Origin: Phycisphaerales bacterium
GTDB lineage: Bacteria; Planctomycetota; Phycisphaerae; Phycisphaerales; UBA1924
Assembly: GCA_013360675.1 (NCBI GenBank)
Contig: JABWBB010000011.1
Location: 1 to 62,073, forward strand
Length of the DNA stretch: 62,073 nucleotides
Reading direction: 5' to 3'
Position 1 is the first letter of the stretch. Each line of letters opens with the position of its first letter. Below the pieces are notes generated by a model, which saw nothing but the letters and a program-made list of their open reading frames with translations, ran no database searches and was not told the DNA's origin. Positions 53,777 to 62,073 of this stretch are shown here, one piece after another. Made by a program: the position numbers and the translations under genes.

Positions 53777-55852
53777 TTAGTCCTCGTCGGGGCGGGGGTT
53801 GTAGGCGGCGATGACTGCCTGCTGGATGTGCGCGGGCGTGCGCTCGTCATGGCTGTATTCCATGCTGAATGCGCCAGCCCCGCCCGTCATGCTCTTGAGC
53901 TCGTTGGCATAGTTCTGCAGCTCGCCCGCGGGCGCCACCGCGCGCACTACGCACGTGTCCGCCCCTGTTAGGTCCGAGCTCTGCACCCGACCGCGCTTGG
54001 TCGACAGGTGACCGGCGATGTCGCCCATGTAGCGGCTGGGGGCCGTGATCTCGAGCGAAACGTACGGCTCCATCAGCACGGCTTTGGCCTTCTGCACCGC
54101 GTCGATGAAGGCCTTGCGTCCCGCGGTGATGAACGCGATTTCCTTGCTGTCCACGTCGTGGTACTTGCCGTCGTAGAGCACGCAGCGCACCCCGTGCATC
54201 GGATAGCCCGCGATCGCGCCGTCCGCAAGCACCTGACGCACGCCCTTCTCCACCGCCGGCCAGTACTGACGCGGTACCGTCCCGCCCACGACTTCCGTAT
54301 CGAATTCAAACGTCTCGGGGTGATCGTGCGGCAAAGGCTCGATGCGGATGTAGACCTCGCCGAACTGACCCGCGCCGCCCGTCTGCTTCTTGTGGCGGTG
54401 GTGCCCCTCGGCCCTGGTCGTAATCGTCTCCTTGTAGGCCACCTTGGGCGTGGCCGTGATCAGCTCGATCCCATGCTGGTTTTTCAGGCGTTCGCACACG
54501 ATGCGCAGGTGGAGCTCGCCCAGCCCTCGCATCACCGTCTGGCTCGTCGCCGCGATCCGCTCGACCACCAGGCAGGGGTCCTCGGCCATGAGCTTGTGCA
54601 TGACCGTGGCGAACTTGGTCTCGTCGGCGTGGTTCTTGAGTTCGATCGCCAGCCCGAACATCGGGCGCGGGATAGGCAGCGGCGACACGTGAACGCCGTC
54701 CAGGTCGTGGCTGTCGTGCAGCACGCTGTTGCGTTGCACCTCCTCGATCTTGGCGACGGCGGCGATCTCTCCCGGGCCTACCTCGTGCACCTCGGTGTGA
54801 TCCTTGCCCTGCAGCGTGAACAGGTGCCCCATCTTGATGGGCTTCTTGTGGTCATCGAGCAGCAGATCAGACTTGGCTTTCACCGTCCCCTGCCAGACGC
54901 GGAAGAGCCCCAGCTTGCCCATGAAGGGGTCCGCCGTCACGCGGAAGATGTGCGCCAGCACCTTGGCGTCGGGGTCGGGCGTGGCATGCCATTCTTCCTC
55001 GGTTTCGCCGTCGGCGCTGGTCTTGACGAACTCGGGCGGGTTCACCTCGACGGGGCTGGGGCAGAGGCTGGCAAAGACGTGCAACAGGTCCTCGGTACCC
55101 GCGCCGGTCTTCGACGACATGTAGCAGATGGGCACCAGGTGCGCCTCCTCGAGCGCCCGCTCGAAGGCGGCGTGGAGCTTGTCGGGGTCGAACCCCTCGC
55201 CGGCCTCGAGGTACTGCTCGGTCAGCTCGTCATCCACCTCGATCACCTGCTCGACGATCGCCTTGTGGGCCTCGTGCACGCTGGAGAACTCGGTCTCATC
55301 GCCCGCCTCGTCCGAGCCGTCGTGCTCGAAGACGTTGATCACGCTCTCCTTGCCGGGTGTGGGGAGATTGATGGGCAGGCAGATGGGCCCGAAGGTCTCG
55401 CGGATCTGTTCGGTGAGCAGCTCGAGGTCGACGGTGGCGTCGTCGATCTTGTTGACGATGATCAGCCGCGGGTTCTTGCGTTCCTCGGCCACGCGCATCA
55501 GGCGGCGCGTCACGCTGTCGATGCCCTTCTGGGCGTCGATCACGACGGCGATGGTCTCGGCCACCGGGAAGCACGCGATGGCGTGCCCGATGAAATCCGC
55601 CAGGCCTGGCGTGTCCACCAGGTTGACGTGGTGGTTCTCATAATCAAAGTGCACGAGCGCGGGGTGCAGCGAGTGCTTGTGGAGAATCTCCTCCTCGGTG
55701 AAATCGGAAACCGTGTTCCCCTCGTTCACCGTGCCCAGGCGCTTGGTCGTGCCGGTTTGAAAGAGCAGCCGCTCGACGATCGATGTCTTCCCGGAGCCTC
55801 CGGCCCCGCACAGCACAATGTTGCGGATGTCGGCAGGATTGCGTACGCCCAT
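53777..55852 (-). CDS. Divergent elongation factor G-like GTPase
   Basis: 691 residues from the ATG after GAGGAGG. G1 is GAGGSGKT (16-23), G3 is DTPGLADF (80-87) and G4 is NKID. The catalytic His of translating EF-G (DTPGHVDF) is Leu84 here, and the switch-I RGITI-like stretch reads LHKHSLH. Domain II (FRVWQGTVKAKSDLLL), domain III, domain IV (HKKQTGGAGQFGEVYIRIEP) and domain V (YMGDIAGHLSTKRGRVQSSD) are all present. It resembles the EF-G II/EF-G-like paralogues seen beside a normal EF-G. The true role may be ribosome recycling or stress translation. Confidence 0.85.
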   Translation of the reverse strand: MGVRNPADIRNIVLCGAGGSGKTSIVERLLFQTGTTKRLGTVNEGNTVSDFTEEEILHKHSLHPALVHFDYENHHVNLVDTPGLADFIGHAIACFPVAETIAVVIDAQKGIDSVTRRLMRVAEERKNPRLIIVNKIDDATVDLELLTEQIRETFGPICLPINLPTPGKESVINVFEHDGSDEAGDETEFSSVHEAHKAIVEQVIEVDDELTEQYLEAGEGFDPDKLHAAFERALEEAHLVPICYMSSKTGAGTEDLLHVFASLCPSPVEVNPPEFVKTSADGETEEEWHATPDPDAKVLAHIFRVTADPFMGKLGLFRVWQGTVKAKSDLLLDDHKKPIKMGHLFTLQGKDHTEVHEVGPGEIAAVAKIEEVQRNSVLHDSHDLDGVHVSPLPIPRPMFGLAIELKNHADETKFATVMHKLMAEDPCLVVERIAATSQTVMRGLGELHLRIVCERLKNQHGIELITATPKVAYKETITTRAEGHHRHKKQTGGAGQFGEVYIRIEPLPHDHPETFEFDTEVVGGTVPRQYWPAVEKGVRQVLADGAIAGYPMHGVRCVLYDGKYHDVDSKEIAFITAGRKAFIDAVQKAKAVLMEPYVSLEITAPSRYMGDIAGHLSTKRGRVQSSDLTGADTCVVRAVAPAGELQNYANELKSMTGGAGAFSMEYSHDERTPAHIQQAVIAAYNPRPDED

Positions 55853-55880
55853 GGGAGGCCTCCTCTCGGGTTGTGTCATC

Positions 55881-55919
55881 CCCGCACCGCCCGGGAACGT
55901 CTCCCGGCCCTGATGCGGG
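55881..55919 (-). promoter_or_regulatory. Nested inverted repeats in the EF-G-like leader
   Basis: Inner arms CCGGGA / TCCCGG (55891-55896 and 55902-55907, loop ACGTC) sit inside outer arms CCCGCA / TGCGGG (55881-55886 and 55914-55919). The element is 29-67 bases upstream of the EF-G-like start on the minus strand. It could fold in the leader RNA and affect expression, or be an operator. Nothing else marks this 250-base divergent spacer; no promoter was convincing. Confidence 0.3.
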
Positions 55920-56101
55920 CTCGTGTCTGAGTGTAAACCCCTCGTCAACCCTGTGTCCTCGATGGTCCGATTTCAGGCGCGGGATTTGTTCGGATAGTCC
56001 TCATAACAGGGCCCGCGCATCAGGCAGCCTTTGCGCGGCGGGGAGACTTTTTCAGAAAGGTGCGGTGGGTTGCACCCCGCTTCCGATGTAGGCTCCCACG
56101 C

Positions 56102-56449
56102 ATGGATGCTGGCTCCTTCCCATCTCCCATCCCGTTCGCCGCCGCCCGGGCCTATGCCGCCTCGCAGCCGATGCGGACACAGGCCAGCTTTACGACACGC
56201 GCCGAGACCACGACCCCCGCGGGGCGCGTGGCCTCGGGCATCGTTGATCAGGTCGAGCTTCGCTCGCGTGGGCCCGTCGAGAAGATCCGATCGCTCGTCG
56301 CCGCCCGCGTTGAACTCACCCCCGAGTTCGCCCCCGAGCCCGCTCGCCCCGCGCGTTCGGACGCGTTGCCGATGTACCGGCACCCGGCCGACCGCAACAT
56401 CGCCGCGACAGGTGTGCGTTTGGGCGCATCGCTCGACGTCAACGCCTGA
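56102..56449 (+). CDS. Small protein of unknown function
   Basis: 115 residues from ATG 56102; an upstream ATG at 56060 adds 14 basic residues. No domain is recognised. It has no signal or helix of membrane type. One stretch, GPVEKIRSLVAARVELTPEF, is vaguely like a regulatory-helix segment, and the C-terminus (MYRHPADRNIAATG) is polar. The 3' end overlaps the rsmE end by 11 bases, tail to tail. Coding is supported by codon bias and a plain start; expression is unproven. Confidence 0.5.
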   Translation: MDAGSFPSPIPFAAARAYAASQPMRTQASFTTRAETTTPAGRVASGIVDQVELRSRGPVEKIRSLVAARVELTPEFAPEPARPARSDALPMYRHPADRNIAATGVRLGASLDVNA

Positions 56450-57152
56450 CGCTTCGTTCGAGTTCCATCACGAGGGCGGCGGCAACCACCGCCGCGGTTT
56501 CGACGCGCATCGTGTGCACACCGAATGACGCGATCGTGCATCCCGACATTCGCGCTTGCCCGATTTCTTCGGGCGTAAAGCCACCCTCGGGGCCGATGAG
56601 CAGCGTGAGGGTGTCCGCGCCGCTGGGGGTGTAGGGCCCGCCGCTCGCGTCGGCGAGGATGACACCCGGCCCCAATGCCGTCTCGAAGGCGCGTGCGTCA
56701 TCGATCGCCAGGGTCCATGCCCGTCCGCACTGCTTCATCGATTCGACCGCGACGCGTTCGAGCCGCGCCAACTTCCCCTCGCGCGGCTCGACCACGCTCA
56801 GCGCGCACCCGAGCGGTCCCCAACGTGCCACCCCGACCTGGCTGAGCGATTCGATCATCTGTTCGAGTCGATCGCCCTTGGGAGCACCCGAACGGATGAC
56901 CAGCCGCGGCGAGGGCTCGGGAACTTCTGCGGATGAATCCACGCATACCTCGAACGCCCACTCGCCCTTCTTGTCTCGGGCGATGGTCTGGACACGCCCG
57001 TGGCCGATGTGCCCCCTCCCCGTACGTAGGTCCACCCGGTCACCCTCGCGCAGCCGTTTCACCCGCGCGGCGTGGTGGGCTTCCTCCCCAACCACGCGCA
57101 GGGTCTGCCCGCTGGGGGGAATCTCCGGGATTGCAACGATGTGGCGTGCCAT
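56439..57152 (-). CDS. rsmE: 16S rRNA (uracil(1498)-N(3))-methyltransferase
   Basis: 237 residues. RsmE methylates U1498 of 16S rRNA using a SPOUT knot fold. LIGPEGGFTPEEI and GVHTMRVETAAVVAAALV near the C-terminus make the trefoil SAM site, and the N-terminal PUA-like domain includes EEAHHAARVKRLREGDRV. KGDRLEQMIESLSQVGVARWG is the central motif. The length is usual (about 240). The start is the first ATG, and the spacer to the divergent gene is 131 bases. Confidence 0.92.
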   Translation of the reverse strand: MARHIVAIPEIPPSGQTLRVVGEEAHHAARVKRLREGDRVDLRTGRGHIGHGRVQTIARDKKGEWAFEVCVDSSAEVPEPSPRLVIRSGAPKGDRLEQMIESLSQVGVARWGPLGCALSVVEPREGKLARLERVAVESMKQCGRAWTLAIDDARAFETALGPGVILADASGGPYTPSGADTLTLLIGPEGGFTPEEIGQARMSGCTIASFGVHTMRVETAAVVAAALVMELERSVRR

Positions 57153-57212
57153 GAGTCACCCCCGGGGTTGGGTCTGGGCCGGGTTGGGGCATGATAACGA
57201 GCCGAACCGGCA

Positions 57213-57243
57213 CCAGACCCCTTGAGTCTGGGCCCACTTGGGC
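57213..57243. repeat. Two adjacent small inverted repeats
   Basis: CCAGAC / GTCTGG (57213-57218 and 57226-57231) is followed at once by GCCCA / TGGGC (57232-57236 and 57239-57243). They lie 41-71 bases before the start of the repeat-rich membrane protein gene, in the spacer shared with divergent rsmE. They may be operator-like or leader hairpins. Confidence 0.3.
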
Positions 57244-57283
57244 CGATCATGCACTCGGAGGAACTGCGCGCCCAGGCCGATTC

Positions 57284-58435
57284 ATGCCCGACACCAAGGA
57301 CCACAACCCCCAGCATGAGGCCGACGCGCTCGAAGCGGCGGCCGCCGCGATGCTCGACGCCACGCTGGCCGCAGATACGACCGAGGCGACGCCGGAGGCA
57401 CCCGCGCCGATGGTCGACGATGCCCACAGCCCAGAACGCTCGCCTGCCAGCGATGATGCATTGAGCCAACTGGACGCCGCCGCCGCCGCGATGCTCGATG
57501 AAACGCTGGCGGCGGAATCGACAGCCCCCGCCGCGGCAGACCCCGGGGCCGATACGTCGCTCGAAGCACTGCTCGCAACACAAATCCCCGTTATTGACGC
57601 CCTTCAAGCAGAGACGGCCATACCCGCGGCTGATTCGGCGACGACCGACCTGGACGCCGCCGCCGCGGCAATGCTCGAAGACACGCTGAAGGCTGCGATG
57701 CCTGACGCTGCGCCCGAAGGCGGCGCCCTTGCGATTGAATCGCTCGATGACCAGCTCGCGGAACTCGCCGCGGGCATCATGCAGGAGGAGACAACTCCTC
57801 CCGAACCACCCGCGCCCGTCACCGAGGCAACGGACTCATACCCCGACACGACATCTTCAACCGTTGGCGATGCGCTCGATGAGGCGGCGCAGCTCGCGGC
57901 GAGCGAGTTCGGAGCGTCGAGCGCGACCGCGGTCGTTCCGGTCAACGCCCCAAAGACTACGTCCTCGACCATTCCTGATGTCAAGACAGCAGCACCCGCT
58001 CCCGCAGTCTCCTCCGCCAAATCCAGAAGCGCCACCGCCGCCAAGGCCTTGGCATCGACCGCGGCGAAAGCGGCAGGTGGCGGGGCCCGCATGGCGTCGC
58101 CGATCGCGCTCAAGGTGTGTGCCCTGATCTCGAGCCCGTTGGCGGGCAAGTCTCGCGCGGTACGAGATTCGATCGGATGGATAGGGGCCAACACCCTCTT
58201 CATCGCCTGCGTGCTGTGGATCTATCTCGGGTTCATCCGCCAGCCGCACCCGGCCTCGGCGCACGCAGAGGCCTTTGATTTCAATGCATCGACGCTGCCG
58301 CAGCCTCATCCGCCCAAGGATGCCGGGCACACAGCGTCAGGCGATGCGCACGCATCCGGCGACAGCCACGCGGCGAAGAAACCAGAGGCCAAGAAGACGG
58401 ATGCGAAGAAGCCCGATGCGGGCGGGCATCACTGA
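57284..58435 (+). CDS. Membrane protein with repeated alanine-rich amphipathic helices
   Basis: 383 residues from ATG 57284. No known domain. Three near-identical helices occur: LEAAAAAMLDATLAA (16-30), LDAAAAAMLDETLAA (63-77) and LDAAAAAMLEDTLKA (123-137), plus weaker forms (LDDQLAELAAGIMQ, LDEAAQLAASEFGA). The linkers are acidic and Pro/Ala-rich. A basic Ala/Ser-rich stretch leads to one transmembrane helix (about residues 302-320, NTLFIACVLWIYLGF). The C-terminal tail is rich in Lys, Asp and His and ends GGHH. The repeats probably bind a partner in the cytoplasm, the tail being outside. Confidence 0.65.
   Translation: MPDTKDHNPQHEADALEAAAAAMLDATLAADTTEATPEAPAPMVDDAHSPERSPASDDALSQLDAAAAAMLDETLAAESTAPAAADPGADTSLEALLATQIPVIDALQAETAIPAADSATTDLDAAAAAMLEDTLKAAMPDAAPEGGALAIESLDDQLAELAAGIMQEETTPPEPPAPVTEATDSYPDTTSSTVGDALDEAAQLAASEFGASSATAVVPVNAPKTTSSTIPDVKTAAPAPAVSSAKSRSATAAKALASTAAKAAGGGARMASPIALKVCALISSPLAGKSRAVRDSIGWIGANTLFIACVLWIYLGFIRQPHPASAHAEAFDFNASTLPQPHPPKDAGHTASGDAHASGDSHAAKKPEAKKTDAKKPDAGGHH
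57329..57694 (+). repeat. Three dispersed 45-base coding repeats
   Basis: The three 15-codon helices are also similar in DNA: 57329-57373, 57470-57514 and 57650-57694 share a core like GCCGCCGCCGCGATGCTCGA. Spacing is 141 and 180 bases, so they are not a strict tandem array. Low protein divergence with different linkers suggests duplication of a binding motif. Confidence 0.6.
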
Positions 58436-58457
58436 GTCACGCCGTTCGGATCATGAC

Positions 58458-59594
58458 TCACGAGCCTTCGGCGTCGCCGTCCTTGACTGGTTCTACTTTT
58501 TCCGCCGGTGGCTCGGGGGCGGGCAGCGTCGCCTTCCACTCGCGCTCGAGCGTGGCGAAGTCGATGGAGAAGACCTCCAAAGAGGCCTCGTCGATCGAAC
58601 GCCCATGGGCCATCGCACTCAGCCAGCGATTGCGCCCAGTGCGGGCGAATCGTTCGCTGATGAACGAGATCATGTGATGCCCCATGGCGTAGACAAAGCC
58701 GTGGTTCTTCGCGGGCGTGATGTCGAAATCACTGATGTCGGCGAAGGGGGGCAATCGTCCGGCCTTGGCCCAGGCCCGCACCACGCCGTCGGATCGTCCC
58801 GTGCCGTATTTTTCACCCGCCAGTTCGGCCACGCCCTCGAGAGCCCACCAGGGCATGCTGTTCGCCTTGGGCCCGAGTTCGAACGTTGCCACGTGACCAT
58901 ACTCGTGCGCCAGGAGCCGTCGCAGCTCCGCGGGTGACGTGCGATTGCTCGCCAGCAGTTTGATCGGCTCGCCCGGCTCGTTCCACCCGCCCAGCGGCGT
59001 TTCGTAGCCAAGGCAGATCGACGCCTGCAGATGCTTCATGCTTCCATAGATCTTGATCTGCTGCGTACGGGTGGCCAGCGGGGCATCGCTCAGATCGAAC
59101 CCTTCCTCCACATGCCGCCGGATCGCGACAAAGGCCTCGGCGGTCCGTGTGGCCAGATCTTCGAGCCCCGGGTCGTGCAGCACCTCGACGCCCTCGGCGT
59201 TGGACTGGTCCCACGTTTCCCCGGCATATTTCCACGCCGCCCCGTCCTGCACGAAGCGACCCTTGAACGTCACGGTGCGTGGCTTGCGCTCGGGCATCGT
59301 CCAGGTCCACGTGATGGGCCCGCGGATACTCCCGTCGCCAACCTCAAACTCGCCCAGCGTGATCGAGACCTCCGCCGCGGGCTTCTTGCGCAGATCATTC
59401 GCGAAATACTTCTGCTCGTTGAGGAAGAGCGGGTCCCCCTCCCACACATTGACAAGGTAAGCCTCGGCATCGCCGGCGACCGCGGCGGCGGCCATCGCCC
59501 GCATCGTCACCTCGACGTCCCGCCGGATCGCCGGGTCGTCCGTCGCCCACGCCGGGGACACGAGCACCATCACGCACAACATGAGCGTCTTCAT
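58458..59594 (-). CDS. Secreted zinc metallopeptidase-like protein (peptidase MA-like)
   Basis: 378 residues from ATG 59594 with a Sec signal (MKTLMLCVMVLVSPAWAT). The N-terminal ~130 residues are a lipocalin/NTF2-like region (WTWTMPERKPRTVTFKGR). The protease part has HEYGH at residues 230-234 and then ALEGVAELAG with the likely third zinc ligand Glu, matching gluzincins of the peptidase MA family. Its C-terminus is Pro/Glu-rich. It follows dedA by 34 bases on the same strand. The substrate is unknown. Confidence 0.75.
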   Translation of the reverse strand: MKTLMLCVMVLVSPAWATDDPAIRRDVEVTMRAMAAAAVAGDAEAYLVNVWEGDPLFLNEQKYFANDLRKKPAAEVSITLGEFEVGDGSIRGPITWTWTMPERKPRTVTFKGRFVQDGAAWKYAGETWDQSNAEGVEVLHDPGLEDLATRTAEAFVAIRRHVEEGFDLSDAPLATRTQQIKIYGSMKHLQASICLGYETPLGGWNEPGEPIKLLASNRTSPAELRRLLAHEYGHVATFELGPKANSMPWWALEGVAELAGEKYGTGRSDGVVRAWAKAGRLPPFADISDFDITPAKNHGFVYAMGHHMISFISERFARTGRNRWLSAMAHGRSIDEASLEVFSIDFATLEREWKATLPAPEPPAEKVEPVKDGDAEGS

Positions 59595-59628
59595 ATACGG
59601 ATCGTACCGCGTCACTTCTGGGAAGTGT

Positions 59629-60249
59629 TCACTCGCCCTTGGGGGGCTCGGCCAGCAAAGGGGAGTCACTGTCACCGATGGGCGTCTGCGGGGCCGCCTT
59701 CTTCTGCTGCGAACGGATGAACAACCACGCCAGCACGCCCGCGATCACAACGATCAGGCCGATCAGCCATTCATGGTCGGCGACCTCGCCGATCACTTTC
59801 TGGGCCGCGGTCCCGAAGAAATACCCCAGCAGGGCGTACGCCGCCGCCCACATCATTGACCCCGCGGCATTGAAGACCGCGTAGCGCCAGGCGTTCGAGC
59901 CAAAGGCCCCCAGCGCCAGCGGGGTGATCACGCGAAAACCGATGGCGAAATGGAACCCGGCCATCACGAGCGCATCGCCGCGCCCCATCCAATGCCTCAG
60001 ACGCGCGACCCGGGCCTGGCGCTCGACGCTGCGCGCAATGATCCGTTTCCCGGCGAAACGCCCCAGCAGATACCAGAACTGCCCGCTTAGGAACGTCCCC
60101 AGCGACGAAACCAACAGCACGATGGGCAGGTCGAGATACCCCCGGTGCGCGAAGAAGCCCGCGGCAACCACCAGGGCCTCACCCTCGAGGAACGTGCCCG
60201 CGAGCAACGCCCAGTAGCCGTACTCGATGATGAACTGCTGCAGATTCAC
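59629..60249 (-). CDS. DedA family membrane protein
   Basis: 206 residues. The DedA/VTT plan is clear: GYWALLAGTFLEGEALVVAA, GTFLSGQFWYLLGRFAG, RVITPLALGAFGSNAWRYAV (the R-x3-P-x3-G-x3-M-like stretch) and a final hydrophobic helix (LIGLIVVIAGVLAWLF). DedA proteins support envelope integrity and recycle lipid carriers such as undecaprenyl phosphate. It lies between asnS and the peptidase gene, all on the minus strand. Confidence 0.9.
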   Translation of the reverse strand: MNLQQFIIEYGYWALLAGTFLEGEALVVAAGFFAHRGYLDLPIVLLVSSLGTFLSGQFWYLLGRFAGKRIIARSVERQARVARLRHWMGRGDALVMAGFHFAIGFRVITPLALGAFGSNAWRYAVFNAAGSMMWAAAYALLGYFFGTAAQKVIGEVADHEWLIGLIVVIAGVLAWLFIRSQQKKAAPQTPIGDSDSPLLAEPPKGE

Positions 60250-60306
60250 AAGGTGCGCGAGGGCGTTGCGCCCCGCATCTCAAGCGTAGGCCAATTGTTA
60301 CCGGGG

Positions 60307-61737
60307 TTAAAAATCACACTGGCGCGGGGCCCGCGGGAAGGGGATCACATCGCGGATGTTCTGCATCCCCGTCAGGAACATCATCGCCCGCTCGAACCCC
60401 AGTCCAAAGCCCGCGTGCGGCACCGTGCCGTACCGGCGCAGGTCGCGGTACCACCAGTAATCCTTTGGGTTGAGCCCCATCTCGACGATGCGGCTGTCGA
60501 GCACGTCGAGACGCTCCTCACGCTGGCTTCCCCCGATGATCTCGCCGATCTTGGGCACCAGCACGTCCATCGCCGCCACCGTCTGGCCCGGGGCGTTGTC
60601 GGTCCCCGTGTCGTTGAGGCGCATGTAGAAGGCCTTGATCTGCTTGGGATAGTTCATCAGGATCACGGGCTGCTTGAAGTGCTCCTCGGTCAGGTAGCGC
60701 TCGTGCTCGCTCTGCAGGTCCGTGCCCCATTTCACCGGGTATTCAAACGTCTTGCCCGACTTCTCCAGAATGGCCACCGCCTCGGTATAGGGCAGGCGAC
60801 GGAAGGGCGTCTCGAGCACGTGGCGCAGGCGCTCGATCAAACCCTTCTCGATCCGCTCGTCGAAGAACTTCATGTCGTCGCCGCGCCGTGTGAGCGCCGC
60901 GTCGATCAGGTGCTTGATGAAATCCTCGGCCAGTACGCTGTCGCCCATCAGGTCGCAGAACGCCACCTCGGGCTCGATCATCCAGAACTCCGACAGGTGG
61001 CGGCTCGTGTTGCTGTTCTCGGCGCGGAACGTCGGCCCGAAGGTGTAGACCCGCGACAGGGCGCAGCAGTGCGTCTCGACGTTGAGCTGCCCGCTCACCG
61101 TCAGGTGCGATTCCTTGCCGTAGAAATCCTGCCCGAAATCGACCTTGCCGTCGGCCCCGCGGGGCGGGTTGGCCATGTCGAGCGTGCTCACGCGGAACAT
61201 CTGCCCGGCCCCCTCGCAATCGCTGCCGGTCACGATGGGCGTGTGTACATAGTAAAACCCGCGTTTGTCGAAAAACTCGTGGATCGCCATCGACAGGCAA
61301 TGCCGCAGGCGGGCCACCGCGCCAAAGGTGTTGGTCCGGACGCGCAGGTGCGCCACCTCGCGCAGGTATTCGAACGTGTGCCGCTTGTTCGACACGGGGT
61401 AGGTGTCGGGGTTCTCGACCGTGCCGATCACGCGCACCGCGTCGGCGGCGATCTCCACCGCCTGTCCCTTGGCCGGGCTGGCCACGAGCGTCCCGTCCAC
61501 CTCGACGCTGCACCCGGTGGTCAAGTGCTTGACGGCGTCAAAGTTCGCCAGGGCGCCATCGCCCCCGCCCCGCGCGATCACCTGGATCGGGTCGAAGCAG
61601 GTGCCGTCCGAGACGCCCACGAAGCACAGGCCTCCCTCGGCCTTGGACTCGCGCGTCGTCCGCACCCATCCCTTGATCGTCAGTCGCGTCCCGGGCTGGG
61701 CCCCGAACGCCTCGCTCACCTTCATCCATGTCATCAT
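60307..61737 (-). CDS. asnS: Asparaginyl-tRNA synthetase
   Basis: 476 residues from tandem ATGs at 61737/61734. The N-terminal OB-fold ([20 protein letters not shown]) binds the anticodon. The class II core follows: motif 1 in [20 protein letters not shown], motif 2 around [33 protein letters not shown], and motif 3 [19 protein letters not shown]. The [18 protein letters not shown] run is typical of AsnRS rather than AspRS. It charges tRNA-Asn directly. It is divergent from the last gene. Confidence 0.96.
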   Translation of the reverse strand: MMTWMKVSEAFGAQPGTRLTIKGWVRTTRESKAEGGLCFVGVSDGTCFDPIQVIARGGGDGALANFDAVKHLTTGCSVEVDGTLVASPAKGQAVEIAADAVRVIGTVENPDTYPVSNKRHTFEYLREVAHLRVRTNTFGAVARLRHCLSMAIHEFFDKRGFYYVHTPIVTGSDCEGAGQMFRVSTLDMANPPRGADGKVDFGQDFYGKESHLTVSGQLNVETHCCALSRVYTFGPTFRAENSNTSRHLSEFWMIEPEVAFCDLMGDSVLAEDFIKHLIDAALTRRGDDMKFFDERIEKGLIERLRHVLETPFRRLPYTEAVAILEKSGKTFEYPVKWGTDLQSEHERYLTEEHFKQPVILMNYPKQIKAFYMRLNDTGTDNAPGQTVAAMDVLVPKIGEIIGGSQREERLDVLDSRIVEMGLNPKDYWWYRDLRRYGTVPHAGFGLGFERAMMFLTGMQNIRDVIPFPRAPRQCDF

Positions 61738-61853
61738 GCACCTGCCTTGCCGATCCCTCGCAACAGGCCGCACTCGGGCCGCTTGCGGGGGGGCCCGATC
61801 GTACGGCGTGTGCCCGCGATAGACTGCCCCCGCGCCCGGCGCAGGAGTAATCA

Positions 61854-62073
61854 GTGGGGGAAGCACGCCGAGAGTTTCTGGGGTGGGATGCCCCGACCCT
61901 CCCCGCCGCCGCGAGGCTGCTCCTCGATCAGGCCGCCGATCTGAGCGGCTGGCTCGTCGTGCTCCCCGGGCGTCGCTCGGCTCGTGTGCTCCTGGGCATG
62001 CTGGTCGATGAAGCCGCCCGGCGCGGGGTCGTGCTCGCCCCGCCCACCACGCTGACGCCCGGCGAACTCGCCG
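61854..62073 (+). CDS. Start of a PD-(D/E)XK/AddB-like nuclease (cut by window edge)
   Basis: 73 codons from a GTG with AGGAG six bases upstream. The visible part reads [38 protein letters not shown] and [12 protein letters not shown]. This is the N-terminal helicase-like start seen in planctomycete PD-(D/E)XK nuclease/AddB-type proteins, where the VLPGRRSAR segment corresponds to a degenerate Walker A region. The rest lies off the window. Full-length members run over 1000 residues. Confidence 0.6.
   Translation, partial: MGEARREFLGWDAPTLPAAARLLLDQAADLSGWLVVLPGRRSARVLLGMLVDEAARRGVVLAPPTTLTPGELA

Noticed and set aside
53777..55948. Start of the EF-G-like gene 32 codons upstream of 55852
   Set aside because: The extension has no family match, while GAGGAGG stands at the right distance before 55852.

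Overview
This 62 kb window is gene-dense, high-GC bacterial DNA. The gene content suggests a planctomycete, most likely of the Phycisphaerae type. That is inferred from protein flavour (a degenerate beta-propeller phytase homologue, a TMTC-like TPR membrane protein, a hybrid type II secretion/type IV pilus operon, a divergent second EF-G). No rRNA or other phylogenetic marker is present to prove it. I see no tRNA or rRNA gene, CRISPR array, transposase or prophage, and no stretch over 300 bases lacks a gene. The longest gene-free spacer is about 250 bases, at 55853-56101.

Left end (1-11.9 kb). The first ORF is a chimera. Bases 1 to about 845 encode the catalytic part of tyrosyl-tRNA synthetase. 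The frame then runs straight into the middle of a very large two-partner-secretion (filamentous haemagglutinin type) beta-helix exoprotein. Codon usage changes sharply at the join, so an assembly misjoin or a recombination scar is much likelier than a real fusion. After the exoprotein come a hairpin terminator, a promoter resembling sigma-E/ECF promoters, and a tight cluster of five envelope proteins: two LpoB/CsgG-fold-like proteins, a COG3014-like TPR lipoprotein, a YcfL-like lipoprotein and a large CsgG/LpoB-like periplasmic protein. The exoprotein plus this cluster is the best candidate here for an undescribed envelope or secretion system.

12-17.5 kb holds purE-purK, a membrane-anchored degenerate phytase-like propeller protein on the minus strand, and a two-gene membrane glycosyltransferase unit. 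17.6-29.9 kb is a long same-strand operon: a sensor histidine kinase and a STAS anti-anti-sigma-like protein, translationally chained to GspE/PilB, GspF/PilC, PilM, PilN, PilO and a GspB/PilP-like protein, then four pseudopilins and a PilX/GspK-like protein. No secretin, prepilin peptidase or retraction ATPase lies in the window. Two pseudopilins have Ala instead of Gly at the cleavage site, and one carries an extra beta-sandwich-like insert.

29.9-46.4 kb is a mosaic of single genes and short operons: a methyltransferase, an MFS transporter, Hsp20 with a clear intrinsic terminator, threonine aldolase, a secreted DUF6263-like protein, a PilZ protein, an iodotyrosine-deiodinase-like flavoprotein, CorA, a tandem universal stress protein, a pair of bacterial PH-domain proteins, an ECF sigma factor with a cysteine-rich membrane partner, a 57-residue YqaE/Pmp3 protein, a DinB protein, an OPT transporter and a TMTC-like protein.

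46.4-62 kb is mostly minus-strand housekeeping: glnS, a DASS anion transporter with gltX, an ankyrin protein, a divergent EF-G, rsmE, and an asnS-dedA-metallopeptidase unit. The plus-strand genes among them encode a secreted TlpA-like thioredoxin with EF-hand-like loops, a small unknown protein, a membrane protein with alanine-rich helical repeats, and the start of a PD-(D/E)XK/AddB-like nuclease cut by the window edge. GlnRS and AsnRS together point to direct charging of tRNA-Gln and tRNA-Asn.
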